Assembly: GCA_004134995.1 (NCBI GenBank)
Contig: REGP01000002.1
Coordinates: 1,116,001-1,180,000 of the forward strand
Source of the DNA: Oxalobacteraceae bacterium CAVE-383
GTDB lineage: Bacteria; Pseudomonadota; Gammaproteobacteria; Burkholderiales; Burkholderiaceae_D
Direction of reading: 5' to 3'
Length of the DNA stretch: 64,000 bases
Shown: one piece after another, positions 63,351 through 64,000 of the stretch
Numbering within the stretch: the stretch's first letter is position 1
Layout: each line of letters starts with the position of its first letter
The notes under the pieces: generated by a model
The model's input: only the letters and a program-made list of their open reading frames with translations
Database searches by the model: none
What the model was told of the DNA's origin: nothing
Translations under genes and position numbers: made by a program

Positions 63351-64000
63351 TGCGCCGGCAAGCATGCATCGGCGCCGCTCTCCCGCAACAGGCTGCGCAC
63401 CGCCGCGACGACCTGCGCAGGCTCCACTTTATGCAGGCAATCGTGATGCCCCTGCGGACAGATGCTTTTGTAGCAGAAGCGGCATGGCACGTCATGGAAC
63501 AGTACGCGGTTCCTCACCTGCCATGGCGTGTGCTGCGGATTGGTCAGCGCATACAGGTCGACCACAGGCGTGCCGATCGCCGCCGCGATATGGGCCGGGC
63601 CGCTGTTGTTCGACACCAGGACGGGCGCCAGCGCAATGGCCGCGCCCAGCCCGCCCAGATCGAGTTCGCCGGCCAGCGATTTCACGGTCGCCGGCAATGC
63701 CGTTCCGGCCGCATCGATAATGGCGGCGATCACGCGCGCGTCGCCGGTGTCTCCCGCCAATGCCACATCGACCCCGAGTTCATCGGCCAGCATGGCGATC
63801 ACGCGCGACCAGTGCGCGGCCGGATAGCGGCGCGACGCCGCCGTGGCGCCGGGATGCAGGAGCACCCATGGCCGCTCGACGCCGATCCGGTGCGCCGCCA
63901 GCCTGCGCCGCATCCATGCCAAATCCTCATCGCGCACCGCAAAGGACATGCGTTCGCTGTCGGGGATGCAGCCGATGCTTGCCGCCAGATCCAGTTGGCG
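63326..64000 (-). CDS. Family 9 glycosyltransferase (heptosyltransferase-like), 5' partial
   Basis: The frame is open to the window end, so the N-terminal half lies outside; an internal ATG at 63949 is not the real start. Visible residues show WVLLHPGATAASRRYPAAHWSRVI, LAGDTGD, and VLVSNNSGPAHIAAAIGTPVVDLYALTNPQHTPW, the GT9/ADP-heptose transferase donor site. It ends with a cysteine-rich patch (VPCRFCYKSICPQGHHDC). It overlaps the GT2 gene tail-to-tail by 25 bp. LPS core or related glycan role. Confidence 0.88.
   Translation of the reverse strand, partial: RQLDLAASIGCIPDSERMSFAVRDEDLAWMRRRLAAHRIGVERPWVLLHPGATAASRRYPAAHWSRVIAMLADELGVDVALAGDTGDARVIAAIIDAAGTALPATVKSLAGELDLGGLGAAIALAPVLVSNNSGPAHIAAAIGTPVVDLYALTNPQHTPWQVRNRVLFHDVPCRFCYKSICPQGHHDCLHKVEPAQVVAAVRSLLRESGADACLPAHHPCKIRY

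Noticed and set aside
1-64000. tRNA, rRNA or CRISPR arrays
   Set aside because: Reading through the gaps showed no cloverleaf-like sequence, no rRNA stretch and no regularly spaced repeats.

Overview
The window is high-GC DNA (roughly 60-65% by eye) from a Gram-negative bacterium. Domain content and gene style (LysR and MocR regulators, LolA/MMPL envelope exporters, a MaeB-type malic enzyme, a Nit1C cluster, aryl-polyene genes) fit a betaproteobacterium of the order Burkholderiales, probably near Oxalobacteraceae. The taxonomic call is an inference from content only. No rRNA, tRNA, CRISPR array, insertion sequence or prophage core was seen.

Layout. (1) 1-1214: the 3' end of a malic enzyme (maeB), closed by a bidirectional terminator shared with the next operon. 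(2) 1308-18409, minus strand: an 18-gene, tightly overlapping aryl-polyene-type pigment operon. It has a ketosynthase-like chain-length factor, two acyl carrier proteins, two further ketosynthases, a ketoreductase, two dehydratase functions (one fused to an aryl-AMP ligase), an aromatic amino acid ammonia-lyase that would supply the aryl starter, two acyltransferases, a glycosyltransferase, a thioesterase and envelope-export parts (LolA-like, MMPL, DUF3261 lipoprotein). (3) 18831-26945: a GGDEF/EAL signalling protein, an unrecognised proline-rich protein, methylmalonate-semialdehyde dehydrogenase, nitronate monooxygenase and a DUF2239 protein. Two long near-perfect inverted repeats follow mmsA and the nitronate monooxygenase gene. 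(4) 27154-28686: a lower-GC accessory patch with a small protein plus a PARP/ART-like protein (a candidate toxin pair) and a structured RNA leader before a short unknown gene. (5) 28734-40819: a RibD-like reductase, cyanase (cynS), a MocR regulator and a complete Nit1C cluster (nitrogen-starvation protein, nitrilase, radical SAM, GNAT, AIR-synthase-like, glycosyltransferase, small MSMEG_0570-like protein, flavoprotein) behind a good sigma-54 promoter candidate, ending in a PrpE-like acyl-CoA synthetase. Nit1C is linked in the literature to growth on cyanide as nitrogen source, so with cyanase this looks like a cyanide/cyanate nitrogen-scavenging block. (6) 40928-41541: a VapC/Phd-type toxin-antitoxin pair.

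(7) 41933-57110: a locus I cannot match to a described pathway. It has a Rieske ferredoxin-like protein, a small unknown protein, an ACMSD-type amidohydrolase, four paralogous periplasmic binding proteins without matching permeases, a complete Mn/Fe-type metal ABC transporter, two cupin proteins, an isochorismatase-type cysteine hydrolase and two LysR regulators, one with two N-terminal HTH modules. The parts suggest uptake and ring or amide breakdown of an unknown (possibly metal-chelating) compound, with dedicated supply of the metal its enzymes need. (8) 57187-64000: small low-complexity proteins, a CinA-C amidase, and a surface-polysaccharide region (UDP-glucuronate decarboxylase-like SDR, carbamoyltransferase, PIG-L deacetylase, GT2, and a GT9 gene cut by the window end).
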